Virus record (IMG/VR): IMGVR_UViG_3300008113_000007
Location: 64,001 to 117,858 of that record
Length of the DNA: 53,858 bases
Source: a virus
Direction: 5' to 3' (one strand)
Below, piece after piece: positions 40,201-49,102 of this stretch. Under the pieces are notes generated by a model. The model was given only the letters and a program-made list of their open reading frames with translations, made no database searches and was not told the DNA's origin. Every line of letters starts with the position of its first letter. Within the stretch, counting starts at the first letter, position 1. The translations under genes and the position numbers were made by a program.

Positions 40201-42878
40201 ACCAGCCCGACCAGTTCTTCGTTAGGCACTCATCAACAGACGTGCATATGGGCAACGCCAGAACAGGCGGTCTGCTCATAATGACGCAGAGCAACGTCGG
40301 CGTGAGCACTAACCTCATAGTAGGAACTCACACGACGCCTGGTGCTAGGCTAGACGTCAGGGCGAACGCTCCTTACGGTGCGTTCAGGATGCAGGATACC
40401 TCAGAGGGTGCAGGCAAGATATTGATGTCAGACGCACAGGGTGACGCGACCTGGGTTGCCGCATCGTCTATCATCGCCAACGGCGTGACCGGTTCCGGAA
40501 CCGCAAACTTCTTCCCTTACTGGACCAGTGCAAGCAACCTCTCTGCGACGAGCTCGATACTGCGCAATGGTGACAATATTGGTGTATCGGGTTCAGTCAC
40601 CGCGTACAATTTCCTCTACAACCGGCCTTACGCGTCGACCGCGATGAGGTACACGAAATCCGTGCCAGGGTTGACATCCAGTGCGTTCATTAACCTCTTC
40701 CGCGTGGACGGCGACACACTAGCCTCTGGGGTAAGGGCCTCATTCACTGGAACCGTAGGAAGCTCCGTGACCAACGTGGTTGTCGACATACTCGTGAGCC
40801 ACTTCCAGGATATCTACGTAGAGTCTATATCCGGAAACTACACCGAGCTGACCCTGAGGATAATCTCCGACAACGACCAAAACTTCGTCGTTCAGGGCAA
40901 GATGTTTGCCCTCAACTCGCCTACATACAACGACCTAAGGGTAGAGGTTTTCCCTTACAGCAGCGAAGTGATCACATTCGACGGCATAACAGTCCCTTCT
41001 GGAACATCAACCAGTACCACTTATGAGCACGCCTGTGGCATCAACGGTAAGGTCATATCCGGAACAGGCAGCGGCTCCGACGACCTTGCCTCTCTCTCGT
41101 TGAGCGGCAGGCTCGCCGTCGGACAAGTCGCGGCATCCGTTTACCCTCAGGCCAAGTTACACGTGAACAACACGTCCAACTCACTTTCGGTGCTCATCGA
41201 GGACTCGCAATACGGAGACTCAACGCCGTTCATGATCTCGGACGACGGTAACGTACACATAGGTACGAACACCGTGAACACAAGTACCAAACTTAACGTG
41301 GTCGCGACCTCGGCGTTCGGCGGCTTCAGGCTTCAGGACACAAGCCAAGGTCCTAACAAAGTCCTCGTATCGGACGCGGACGGCGACGCTTCGTGGCTAA
41401 CCTACTCAAACGTGTTCTCTGCAGTCAGTGGTGTAACAGGCTCCGGTCAGCCGCTCAGGTTCACTTACTGGAACACCGCGAGCAACCTTGCCACGTCTAG
41501 CGACCTCTTCTACGACCCTACCGAGAGGAAAATCGGTATGGGCCAGACTCCTGTCGTGAACACAAGGCTGCAGTTGGGCTGGACAATGTCCGACGTCAAC
41601 AACACAGAGGCATACGGTGCCTTCCTAAAGTCGAACGTAGTGGTCGCGGCATCGCTGATGTCCGGCATCAAGCAGGGTATAAAGGTCGAGACAGAGACCA
41701 CTGGAACGACAGGTACCGCAAACGAGATACACGGTGCGCTCATAGTCAACCGTAATCTGAACAGCACCAAGACAAACAACATGTACGGTGTCACGTCGAG
41801 GGCGGAGATAGGACTTAACGCGAAGGCTGACACAATCTACGCTTTCTCCGCACGAAACTACCTTTCAGACACGCAAACTTCCGCTAAGGGCACCGCGAGG
41901 CGACAGTACGGCCTCCACGTGCAGGAGCTCACAGGCGCGACAGGCGGCAACTGGGCGATATTCTCTCAAGGTCTGAACACGCAGTCTTTACTGCAAGGTA
42001 GACTCGGTCTCGGATACGAAGAACCGCTGGCCAAACTTCACATTGCCGGCGACAACTCGACGTTCAACAGATACGGCGCGATACTCATACATGATCTCAC
42101 AAGCACATCTCCGACGTTCAGCTCCATCATATTCGCGGCAAGCGATTTCAGCGAGAGACACTACATATACACAAGTAACAACTCGAATGATAAAGAGGAC
42201 TATATGAAGATAGGCTCGAGGTTCGGTAACATCCAGTTCACGACTGGCAACATGAGACTGCAGCAGCCAAGCTCCGTCGCAGGCGCTCTGTTCTCAGGAC
42301 CAACGACCAGGATGATCATAGAGAACGGTGGTAACGTAGGTATAGGCCTCACCGGCCCTACTTCGAAACTACACGTCAGGAGCTCGGCAGCGAACTCGAC
42401 GGTGATAGAGGCGGACGGCGTCTCAGGAGAGCTTTTCGGCGTGACCGACACGCTCAACGGAGTTCTGTTCACCGTGAACGACGTCTCCGGCCTACCGGTA
42501 CTTAGGGCGTCCTCGGACAACACCGTAACGCTCGGTGACTTCCAGGCCCCTGTGCTGATGACGACCGTCAAGACGACTAAGGGTGCAAACCTTACGAACT
42601 CTTTCGTTTACTCGCTCAGCGCGACGCAGTACAACACGGCTTTCTTCGAGTACAACGTACTAAGCGGAACCAACTCAAGGGTCGGTACGATTACGGCCGT
42701 CTGGAACTCGATTTCACTCGAGTTCAACGAGACGAGTACGATAGACATCGGCAACACGCTCGGAACCGGCGCGATAACGTTCAACGTGGCGCTTTCAGGT
42801 GCCAACGTGCTGCTCAGGTCGACCACGGCCGCCGGCGGCGGAACATGGACGATAAAGGTTTTCGTCAGAGCATTTTAG
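34275..42878 (+). CDS. Giant collagen-like tail fibre (2867 aa)
   Basis: This is a huge virion fibre. Residues 1-130 hold a beta domain (DRYQTFDNTTSATIASSGNF ... NSWVINLAGAVG). Three Gly-X-Y tracts follow at about 132-877, 963-1252 and 1342-1537, almost wholly GSS, GTS, GSA, GTT and GTR triplets. They are separated by one domain at about 878-962 and by a second copy of the N-terminal beta domain at about 1253-1341 (DRYATTSSSSNSISN ... NWTINLAGAAG). A classical GPEGPPGPPGTG closes the third tract. Residues 1538-2867 are fibre domains, including a repeated module (AFRMQDTSEGAGKILMSDAQ / GFRLQDTSQGPNKVLVSDAD). The chosen start is the GTG at 34275; the frame is also open upstream back to the TAA at 34248. 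Confidence 0.82.
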   Translation: MPNASPTPDQIKFFVYIGETLANATFGGAGMTGATGPTGPAGDRYQTFDNTTSATIASSGNFTFTVEAGLAYTVNQVVLISAGSGTYMNATVTAYNKTTGQLDVTATGSAGSGTHNSWVINLAGAVGAVGDAGSSGTSGSAGSSGVSGDAGSSGTSGSSGSSGTTGSSGSSGTSGSSGSSGTSGSSGSSGSSGTTGSSGSSGTSGSSGTSGSSGSTGTSGSSGTSGSSGSSGSSGTRGSSGSSGSSGTRGSSGSSGSTGTSGSSGSTGTSGSSGSTGSSGTSGTFGSSGSSGSSGTSGSSGSSGTSGSSGSSGSSGTTGSSGSSGTSGSSGSSGTSGSSGSTGTSGSSGSSGSSGTTGSSGSSGTSGSSGSSGTSGSSGSTGTSGSSGSTGTSGSSGSAGTTGSSGSTGTSGSSGSTGTSGSSGSSGTTGSSGSSGSSGTSGSSGSTGTSGSSGSSGTTGSSGSSGSSGTSGSSGSSGTSGSSGSSGTSGSSGSTGTSGSSGSTGTSGSSGSSGSSGTRGSSGSSGSSGTSGSSGSTGTSGSSGSTGTSGSSGSSGTSGSSGSTGTSGSSGSTGTSGSSGSTGTSGSSGSTGTSGSSGSTGTSGSSGSTGTSGSSGSSGSSGTSGSSGSSGTRGSSGSSGSSGTSGSTGTSGSSGSTGTSGSSGSSGTTGSSGSSGSSGTSGSSGSTGTSGSSGSTGTSGSSGSSGTTGSSGSSGTRGSSGSSGSTGTSGSSGSTGTSGSSGSSGTTGSSGSSGSTGTSGSSGSTGTSGSSGSSGTTGSSGSSGTTGSSGSSGTSGSSGSTGTSGSTGTSGSSGTTGSSGSSGTTGSSGSSGSTGSSGSSGTRGSSGSSGSSGTTGSSGSSGTRGSSGSSGSSGTSGTGFNSVYFPASNRVLTAYGGLNDSALAQENLLFNGSLLTVIGGATISGTTSTNKLFINSVTSGTTEQDILVISNTGEVLKRTITELGGSSGTSGSSGSSGTRGSSGSSGSSGTSGTGTAGSSGTAGSSGTSGTGTAGSSGTAGSSGTSGTGTAGSSGTSGSSGSSGNTGSSGSSGSSGTSGSSGSSGTRGSSGSSGSSGSSGTSGSAGSSGTSGSSGSSGTSGSSGSTGTSGSSGSSGTTGSSGSSGTTGSSGSSGTSGSSGSTGTSGSSGSTGTSGSSGSSGTTGSSGSSGSSGSSGSSGSSGTSGSSGSSGTAGSSGSSGTRGSSGSSGSAGSSGSAGSSGTTGSSGSSGTTGSSGSSGTSGSSGSAGSSGTNGQSDRYATTSSSSNSISNTPGTSQTYTVESGLAYTPNQTVVISRNGTSDYMNATVTSYSGSTLVVSVNSGATVGGPYTNWTINLAGAAGGNGSAGSSGSSGSSGTRGSSGSSGSSGSSGTTGSSGSSGTTGSSGSSGTAGSSGSSGTSGSSGSTGTSGSSGSSGTTGSSGSSGTRGSSGSSGTSGSSGSTGSSGSSGSSGTSGSSGSSGTRGSSGSSGSTGSSGSTGSSGSTGTSGSSGSSGTTGSSGSSGTRGSSGSSGTSGSAGSSGTSGTTGPEGPPGPPGTGFNTVTNFGDNRILTSDGTANGAYAENNFTFDGTLLTLTGNSVTYGDINQGDQSGTGRIINIADGNLENWYPIGYVSSSPGRGAVRVIVSYTGGLWVPVTYVIDAFKDYGSGTGAATTLSLQKFGTINYIKEARIVLDSSNARFALEGLFIARAQGHTASVNVQRLLGTHNDWTFNSGTLVPSTLTVDPASDNWLARSTFPVSNGGSTLERLHINDNRAGRYWSLTDNSSTTQYQLQVNDDTDTIMQFDGTLNKVSIGTTTVPTAADGTLRIAGATMSNLLDVYQTPEPAFRYRVRALGTQLGQNLENDRLGISANAMPVYSTGLFYNQKEGAAIKFWRGATDWDSSITFNTLGDSTSTLLGLSVATASERVIIKPYGEVMINAGQFFTASQIWNSGLGASASLNVFPITTGVTRPYALALYVNNTQWPILTKNTSVANQPDQFFVRHSSTDVHMGNARTGGLLIMTQSNVGVSTNLIVGTHTTPGARLDVRANAPYGAFRMQDTSEGAGKILMSDAQGDATWVAASSIIANGVTGSGTANFFPYWTSASNLSATSSILRNGDNIGVSGSVTAYNFLYNRPYASTAMRYTKSVPGLTSSAFINLFRVDGDTLASGVRASFTGTVGSSVTNVVVDILVSHFQDIYVESISGNYTELTLRIISDNDQNFVVQGKMFALNSPTYNDLRVEVFPYSSEVITFDGITVPSGTSTSTTYEHACGINGKVISGTGSGSDDLASLSLSGRLAVGQVAASVYPQAKLHVNNTSNSLSVLIEDSQYGDSTPFMISDDGNVHIGTNTVNTSTKLNVVATSAFGGFRLQDTSQGPNKVLVSDADGDASWLTYSNVFSAVSGVTGSGQPLRFTYWNTASNLATSSDLFYDPTERKIGMGQTPVVNTRLQLGWTMSDVNNTEAYGAFLKSNVVVAASLMSGIKQGIKVETETTGTTGTANEIHGALIVNRNLNSTKTNNMYGVTSRAEIGLNAKADTIYAFSARNYLSDTQTSAKGTARRQYGLHVQELTGATGGNWAIFSQGLNTQSLLQGRLGLGYEEPLAKLHIAGDNSTFNRYGAILIHDLTSTSPTFSSIIFAASDFSERHYIYTSNNSNDKEDYMKIGSRFGNIQFTTGNMRLQQPSSVAGALFSGPTTRMIIENGGNVGIGLTGPTSKLHVRSSAANSTVIEADGVSGELFGVTDTLNGVLFTVNDVSGLPVLRASSDNTVTLGDFQAPVLMTTVKTTKGANLTNSFVYSLSATQYNTAFFEYNVLSGTNSRVGTITAVWNSISLEFNETSTIDIGNTLGTGAITFNVALSGANVLLRSTTAAGGGTWTIKVFVRAF
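34675..36905 (+). repeat. Gly-X-Y coding repeat tract 1 (about 2.2 kb)
   Basis: About 740 residues of GSSGSSGT-type triplets with period 9 at the DNA level. All six Ser codons are used in varied order, so DNA identity between repeats is lower than protein identity. Confidence 0.9.
37165..38030 (+). repeat. Gly-X-Y coding repeat tract 2
   Basis: About 290 residues. It includes a near-perfect DNA repeat, encoding GTGTAGSSGTAGSSGTS units, at about 37247-37370. Confidence 0.88.
38300..38885 (+). repeat. Gly-X-Y coding repeat tract 3
   Basis: About 195 residues of the same triplets, ending with the proline-containing GPEGPPGPPG, which looks like a classical collagen-like cap. Confidence 0.88.
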
Positions 42879-42880
42879 AG

Positions 42881-42909
42881 AATGCCGGCCTTCTGGCCGG
42901 CATTTTCAT
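42881..42909 (+). terminator. Rho-independent terminator after the giant fibre
   Basis: AATGCCGGCC / GGCCGGCATT, a 10-bp perfect stem with loop TTCT, followed by TTCATTT. Confidence 0.85.
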
Positions 42910-42927
42910 TTAAAGGCCTGCCGATAA

Positions 42928-42937
42928 TAATATATAC
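42928..42937 (+). promoter_or_regulatory. Late-type promoter for the beta-roll fibres
   Basis: TAATATATAC; the predicted leader is about 34 bases to the ATG at 42977. Confidence 0.62.
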
Positions 42938-42976
42938 TCTAACTTATTTTGGAAAGTGAAAAAATAGTGTTATCAG

Positions 42977-45973
42977 ATGTCTAACGAATTCTTCGTAAGA
43001 AGAGGCCTCGCGATCGCGACCTCGTCGGTCAGCCTAGCGACAACAGAGAACAAGATTCTCGTACTCGGCGACGACCACGTGGTCAGGTACCGCACCGATA
43101 TCTCGGGCGGCGGGGGCGGCTCGGCGTGCGCAGCTGCGCCTACATTCTCGGTGCAGATAAGCAGCGGCACTGGCCTCACAGGGTTCGGTATAATAGACTA
43201 CGGCCGCGGGTCTGTGCTGATAAACAGGCCGGGACTTCCGATACTCGCTTACAACTCATTCAACACCTTCATAGGCGCGAGCGCCGGTGTCGCCACTCAG
43301 GTCTCGGCCGCGTGCAACACATTCGTCGGCTACAGATCGGGGCAATCGAACCAGACAGGCAGCTGCAACACTTACATCGGTATGGAGACCGGCCTAAACA
43401 ACCAGACAGGTACTGGTAACACCTTCGTCGGGCATGAGGCAGGAAAGACCGGCCAGACCAACACAGGTTGCAATACTTTCGTGGGCTTCCAGGCTGGCCA
43501 AGGCGACGTTTGTAACTTCAACGTCTCGGTTGGATATCAGGCGACCAGCAACTCTATCGGCATCAAAAACGGCGTTTTCATAGGAGCGTGCGCCGGCTTC
43601 CGAGCGTGCGGCGAGAACAACGTCCTCGTCGGATCCTGCGCTGGTCTGTGCCAACAGAGCGCGCCGTCGAACACGGTCGTCGGATCCTGTGCCGGTTTAT
43701 GTAATCTTACTGGCGAGCAGAACGCTATGCTGGGCTTCCAGGCCGGCTTCTGCAACACAAGCAGCTGCAACACGTTCGTAGGATCGTGCGCCGGTAGAAA
43801 CAACAACAACGCCGCAGGAAACGTCGCGGTCGGATGGTGCTCCGCGTTCTGCAACACTTCGGGCACTGGCAACGTATCGGTCGGTTCCGGCGCGGGCTTA
43901 TGTAACACAAATTCCAGGAACGTTTTCGTCGGCCATTTTGCAGGCTGCAAGGTCAACAAGAACGACAACGTCGTCGTCGGCTACGCAGCCGGATTCGGGC
44001 TAGACGGAACGCAGAACACCATAATAGGCGCGAGCGCCGGCGTCGCGTTAGACGTCTCTGACAGGAACACACTGGTCGGCTTCCTTGCGGGCTGCACGAT
44101 GGTCGGCGACTTCGACAACGTGGCGGTAGGCTTCGGCGCCAACAGGCGTGGCACTACGTCGAGGAACACCGTCGTCGGATCCTGCGCGGGCTTCCACGCC
44201 AGTACCCCTGTCGGCTTCGACTCCGAGGCAGTTTACCTCGGTATGGCCTCGGGCTTCTGCGACCTGACCGGAAGGAACAACACTCACGTAGGAACTCGCG
44301 CGGGCTTCGGTGCTGGCTCCGCCACATTCGTAACCACATTGGGTAGCTGCGCGGGCTACGGCAACACGGCATCGTTCAACACCTTCGTAGGCGCCCTGGC
44401 AGGCGCCGGATCTCACGCCTACACTACAGGCTCGATAACGCTCGCAAACCAGAACACCGGTACATCGAGCGTCTTTGTAGGCTTCAGCGCAGGCTTCAGC
44501 AACAAGAGCGGCAATCTCAACACTTTCGTTGGAACAAACGCAGGGTTCTGTAACACAAGTGGCGAGCGTAACACGTTCATTGGATCCTTCGCCGGACTTT
44601 CGAACAGTACTACCTGTGACAACGTTCTGATAGGCGCATGTGCCGGCCGTTCCGTGGCGTCTGGCGGACTCAACGTCATGATCGGTTCTCGTGCGGGCGA
44701 AACTAACACAGGTGACTCGAACACGTTCGTTGGTAGATGCTCCGGTGCACTATCGGAGGTCGCGGCAGGAAACACCTACCTCGGTTATCACGCGGGTATG
44801 AGGTCTTGCGGCACCTCTAACACGCTGATCGGCTACGGAATCGGCGCGGACTGCAACAGCACATCGGCGAACAACGTGGCCGTCGGCCACGTCGCGGGCA
44901 GGTTCAACACCATAGGAGGCGGAAACGCGCTGGTCGGAGCATACTCCGGGCAATATAACAGAGAGGGGACCGGCAACGCTTACCTCGGCTTCCAATCCGG
45001 TAACTTCGGTGTCAACGTAAGTGAAAACGTCGCCATCGGATATTACGCAGGACTCGGAAACACGGCGTCCTTCAACACGATAGTCGGCGCCTACGCAGGT
45101 AGGGGCGACACGACTTTGACCGTAAACTCGGCTAACCTCATGACGGGCACCTCTAGTGTGATGATGGGCTACATGTCTGGCTATAGTAATACCACGGGTT
45201 CTCGAAACACATTCATTGGTGGATACAGTGGTTTTTGCAATCAAAGTGGATGCGACGACACTTTCATCGGTAACCTTTCGGGATGGTGGTCGGCCTCATC
45301 GTGCTGCAACACCTACCTGGGCGCGTGCGCCGGCTTCTGTAGCATAAACCACGCGAATGCGTTCGTCGGTATCTGCTCCGGCCTCAAGAACGAGGCTCTC
45401 GGCGGAGTATTCGTTGGGGCGTTCTCCGGTGTTGTCAATCAGGGTAACTGCAACGTTTTCATAGGCTACTACTCCGGCTGCAAGAACAACACAGGAACAT
45501 GCAACGTTTTCATAGGCGCCAACACAGGATTCTCAAACACGCAGGGTAGCGACAACACTTTCATCGGCTTCAATTCTGGCTACTGTAACGGACTTAATGG
45601 CGTATCCTGCTGGAACACCTTTTTGGGATCGCACGCCGGACACCTCAACAACACCGGTACCGCAAGTACTTACATCGGAAACCGCACAGGATGCTGCGTG
45701 ACCAGCGGCGCTGGCAACACATACGTCGGAAACGAATCTGGAGGGTGCAACAGCAGCGGAAACTACAACGTGGCCGTGGGCTTCAGGTCGAACTACACGA
45801 ACAACTTCTCGTGTACAATATCACTTGGTATCTGCGCACAGCCTACTGCGAACCAACAGCTCGTGATAGCGTCTAACCAGTTTCCACTCGGAACAGCGTC
45901 GGCCGGGACATTCTCGTTCTTCCTGAACGCGCGGATAAACGGAATAAACGTTAAAATACCACTATACCTGTAA
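42977..45973 (+). CDS. Cysteine-rich beta-roll repeat fibre, copy 1 (998 aa)
   Basis: This is a virion fibre. The N-terminal adaptor MSNEFFVRRGLAIATSSVSL is shared with the next gene. From about residue 90 to 960 it consists of repeats of roughly 14-20 residues with core NTFVGxxAGxxN (NTFVGYRSGQSNQTGSCNTY; NVAVGWCSAFCNTSGTGNVS), similar to the head repeats of trimeric autotransporters and other left-handed beta-rolls. Unusually, many repeats carry Cys at fixed places (CAGFCNTSSCNTF), which would stack into ladders along the fibre. The end NGINVKIPLYL is a tip domain conserved in the paralogue. Whether the Cys form disulphides outside the cell or bind metal is unknown. Confidence 0.82.
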   Translation: MSNEFFVRRGLAIATSSVSLATTENKILVLGDDHVVRYRTDISGGGGGSACAAAPTFSVQISSGTGLTGFGIIDYGRGSVLINRPGLPILAYNSFNTFIGASAGVATQVSAACNTFVGYRSGQSNQTGSCNTYIGMETGLNNQTGTGNTFVGHEAGKTGQTNTGCNTFVGFQAGQGDVCNFNVSVGYQATSNSIGIKNGVFIGACAGFRACGENNVLVGSCAGLCQQSAPSNTVVGSCAGLCNLTGEQNAMLGFQAGFCNTSSCNTFVGSCAGRNNNNAAGNVAVGWCSAFCNTSGTGNVSVGSGAGLCNTNSRNVFVGHFAGCKVNKNDNVVVGYAAGFGLDGTQNTIIGASAGVALDVSDRNTLVGFLAGCTMVGDFDNVAVGFGANRRGTTSRNTVVGSCAGFHASTPVGFDSEAVYLGMASGFCDLTGRNNTHVGTRAGFGAGSATFVTTLGSCAGYGNTASFNTFVGALAGAGSHAYTTGSITLANQNTGTSSVFVGFSAGFSNKSGNLNTFVGTNAGFCNTSGERNTFIGSFAGLSNSTTCDNVLIGACAGRSVASGGLNVMIGSRAGETNTGDSNTFVGRCSGALSEVAAGNTYLGYHAGMRSCGTSNTLIGYGIGADCNSTSANNVAVGHVAGRFNTIGGGNALVGAYSGQYNREGTGNAYLGFQSGNFGVNVSENVAIGYYAGLGNTASFNTIVGAYAGRGDTTLTVNSANLMTGTSSVMMGYMSGYSNTTGSRNTFIGGYSGFCNQSGCDDTFIGNLSGWWSASSCCNTYLGACAGFCSINHANAFVGICSGLKNEALGGVFVGAFSGVVNQGNCNVFIGYYSGCKNNTGTCNVFIGANTGFSNTQGSDNTFIGFNSGYCNGLNGVSCWNTFLGSHAGHLNNTGTASTYIGNRTGCCVTSGAGNTYVGNESGGCNSSGNYNVAVGFRSNYTNNFSCTISLGICAQPTANQQLVIASNQFPLGTASAGTFSFFLNARINGINVKIPLYL

Positions 45974-45988
45974 AATTAGAACCTGAAC

Positions 45989-48900
45989 ATGTCAAACGAA
46001 TTTTTTGTAAGAAGAGGCCTCGCAATCGCGGTATCGTCCGTGAATCTAGCAACAACCGAGAACAAGGTGCTCGTACTCGGCGACGACAACATAGTAAGGT
46101 ACAGGACTAACATATCCGGTGGATCCGCGCAGGCAGCCGCTCCTACGTTCTCTGTTCAGATAAGCGACGGCACCGGCCTGACGGGCTACGGCCTCATAGA
46201 CTTCGGCCGAGGCAACACGTCGCTCAACAGGCCCGGTTTTCTTATAACCACAAGCAACTCATTGAACACTCTGATAGGCGCGAGCGCCGGCGTCGCGGTC
46301 GGAACGAACGCAAACGTCTACGTCGGGTACAGGTCGGGCGTTGCGAACGCCAACGGGTGCTTCAACACCTTCCTGGGAACCGAGACGGGCATCGTCGCGC
46401 AGGCCGCCGGACAAGGCTATAACACGTTCGTCGGATACCAGTCGGGCAACGCCACTGTCTGCAGCTGCAACACGTTCGTAGGTGCGTGCACAGGGGTGTC
46501 CGCACTTTGTGCAGGAAACACGCTCGTCGGATACGAGGCTGGCAAGAGTGCGACCAACGCACTTAAAGGGACGTTCGTCGGTTTTCAGGCAGGCTGCGTG
46601 AACTCGGGCGCTGACAACGCCTACGTCGGATACCAGGCAGGAATGTGCGTGACGAGCGGCGCGCAGAACACGATTTTAGGAAGCTGCGCTGGGGAGAAGC
46701 TTACTACGCAATCGAGGAACGTACTGGTAGGATTCCAGGCAGGCTTGTGTGTTACCACAACCGAGAACACGTTCGTCGGAACATGCGCAGGCCGCAACAC
46801 AAGCACGGGCTGTCTTAACACTTTCTATGGCTTCTGCGCCGGGTTCTGCATGACAACTGAGTGTGCTAACGTCTTCGTAGGACATCAGGCGGGATCGTGT
46901 GCGACCGGCGGGTGGAACGTCGGTGTCGGTACATGTGCCGGTTTCTGCAGTACCGGTGCCTTCAACGTGTACCTCGGCCACGGCGCCGGTTACAAGAACA
47001 CCGGCTATAGATCTGTCTTCATAGGGACGGACGCAGGTTGCTCCAACACCTCTAGGAACGACAACGTCGCAATTGGTTATTATGCGGCCTGTAGCCTAGA
47101 CGGCTGTCAGAACACGGTCTTGGGAAGCTGCGCCGCTCCGCAACTCGGCACCAGTGAGAGGAACGTCTACATCGGCTTCATGGCAGGCAGAGATGGCTCG
47201 GTCGAGTACGACAACACCTTCATCGGAAGCTGTGCGGGTGTCTGCGCCAACACCCAGAACTCAACTGCCATAGGTTCCTGTGCGGCATTTCACAGCTGCG
47301 GTCGAGACACAACCAACCAGGACGCCGAGTTCGTCTACGTCGGAATGGGATCGGGCTTCTGTGAAAAGAGGGGACGGGGCAACACCTACATCGGAACAAG
47401 GTCAGGATTCGCAGGAGGTAGCCCGCTATTCGTGACCGCTTTGGGAAGTTGCGCCGGATACGGAAACACGGCATCCTTCAACACATTCGTGGGAGGCATG
47501 GCCGGGGCGGGAATTCACAATTACGTAGGCGTTCCTGGTAACGACGTCAATAACGCGTTGCTCAACAGTGGAACGAGTAGTGTTTTCATGGGCTATATGT
47601 CCGGGCTGAGAAACCTTACTGGAAACAGGAACATCTTCATAGGAAACTACGCAGGATCTTCCAACATCTCTGGTAGTTGCAACGTCTACTTAGGCGACGG
47701 GGCAGGTTCACGCAACACGGCATCCGTCAACACGTTCGTCGGCGCGTTCGCCGGCGAAACGGGTACAGGAGATTCAAACACCTACGTAGGATTCTGTGCT
47801 GGTTTCTGCACCGGCGCCGGCTTCGGAAACGTAGGCATAGGTATCAGTGCACTGACCGGCGACTCGGTCGACGGGGTGAAAGGTAACGGCTGCTATAATA
47901 CAGCCGTAGGCGTGTCTGCAGGATACAGCCTCGGTCGAAACTCCAAAGATAACGTCGTTATCGGTTCTTGGGCGCTTACTAGCGCACTCAACGCGACGAA
48001 CAGCGTGGTCATCGGTAACTGTGCCGGCTGGAATACAGGCGCGAGCACGAACTTAGGCTACTCAAGCAACGTTTTGATTGGAGCCAGGGCCGTGGCCAAT
48101 CAAAAATGGTCTTGTCTAAACACCGTCATCGGAACGGATGCGGTCGGTCACGGTGGTAGTGGTAACTGTTCCTCGTTTCCACTTAGTTGCAACACGATCG
48201 TCGGCCACGAGGCCGCCTACTGTGGATGGTCTCTATTAGAAAGCACCTACATAGGCTTCAGGGCCGGCTACTCGGCCACTTTCTCCTCACAGAATACGAT
48301 ACTCGGTTTCTGCGCAGGTTACGGCAACACATCGACTACCGGCTTCAACGTATTCGTTGGCGCGCGCGCCGGCGCAACTAACACAGGAGACTCGAACACC
48401 TTCGTGGGTAGATGCTCCGGTGCGATCTCCGGGCCAGCAGGAGGAAACACCTACCTCGGTTATCACGCGGGTATGAGGTCTTGCGGTAACGCCAACACGC
48501 TGATCGGTTACGGCGTAGGCGCGGACTGCAACAGCACATCGACCAACAACGTAGCCATCGGCCACGTCGCGGGCAGGTACAACACTACAGGCGGCGGCAA
48601 CGCGCTCGTCGGAGCCTACTCCGGTCAATACAACAGAGAAGGGACCGGCAACGTGTACCTCGGCTTCCAATCCGGTAACCTCGGAGAGAACGGGCAATCC
48701 GGCACTCACCGTCAATTCGACGAACCTCATGACCGGAACATCCAGTGTCATCGTCGGCTTCGGATCTGGATTCAGTCTAACCACGGGTGCACACAACACG
48801 TTTGTCGGTGCGTACTCAGGCTATTCGACGACGTCTGGTTGCAGGAACACGTTCGTCGGATACTGCACCGGCGCTTCCACTGCGTTCTGTGGTTCGATAG

Positions 48901-49055
48901 TGCTCGGATACGGCGCGCAGGCCACCGGTAACTGCCAGCTCGTACTCGGATCCGCCGCACAGGCACTAGGTACAGCGTCAGACGGGACCTTCAACCAGTA
49001 CCTCTGCGTCGTTGTCAACGGAACAAACTTCAGAATACCTCTCTACTCGGCATAA
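45989..49055 (+). CDS. Cysteine-rich beta-roll repeat fibre, copy 2, with frameshift (1021 aa if corrected)
   Basis: This is a paralogue of the previous gene: same adaptor (MSNEFFVRRGLAIAVSSVNL), same Cys-rich NTFVG repeats. Read straight, the frame ends at 48931 after a tail (HRQFDEPHDRNIQCHRRLRI) unlike anything in the repeat family. In the +1 frame from about 48693 the expected sequence resumes (GNPALTVNSTNLMTGTSSVI) and runs to TAA at 49053-49055, with tip NGTNFRIPLYSA matching copy 1. The shift is at AAC GGG CAA (48689-48697) and coincides with the junction of a deletion of about 28 residues relative to copy 1. It may be a real mutation, programmed +1 slippage or an assembly error in repeats. 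Confidence 0.8.
48689..48697 (+). other. Frameshift site in beta-roll fibre copy 2
   Basis: AAC-GGG-CAA: dropping one G restores NGNPALTVNSTNL in register with the paralogue's TTLTVNSANL. It lies at the edge of a deletion relative to copy 1. Confidence 0.75.
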
Positions 49056-49102
49056 TACGAAACATCCGCGTATTCGTTCATATAACAATAAAAAAAAAGT
49101 TA

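Noticed and set aside
48729-49055. A separate 108-residue gene after the second beta-roll fibre
   Set aside because: Its sequence continues the repeat and tip domain of that fibre, and its ATG is an internal Met (NLMTGTSS) also present in copy 1.
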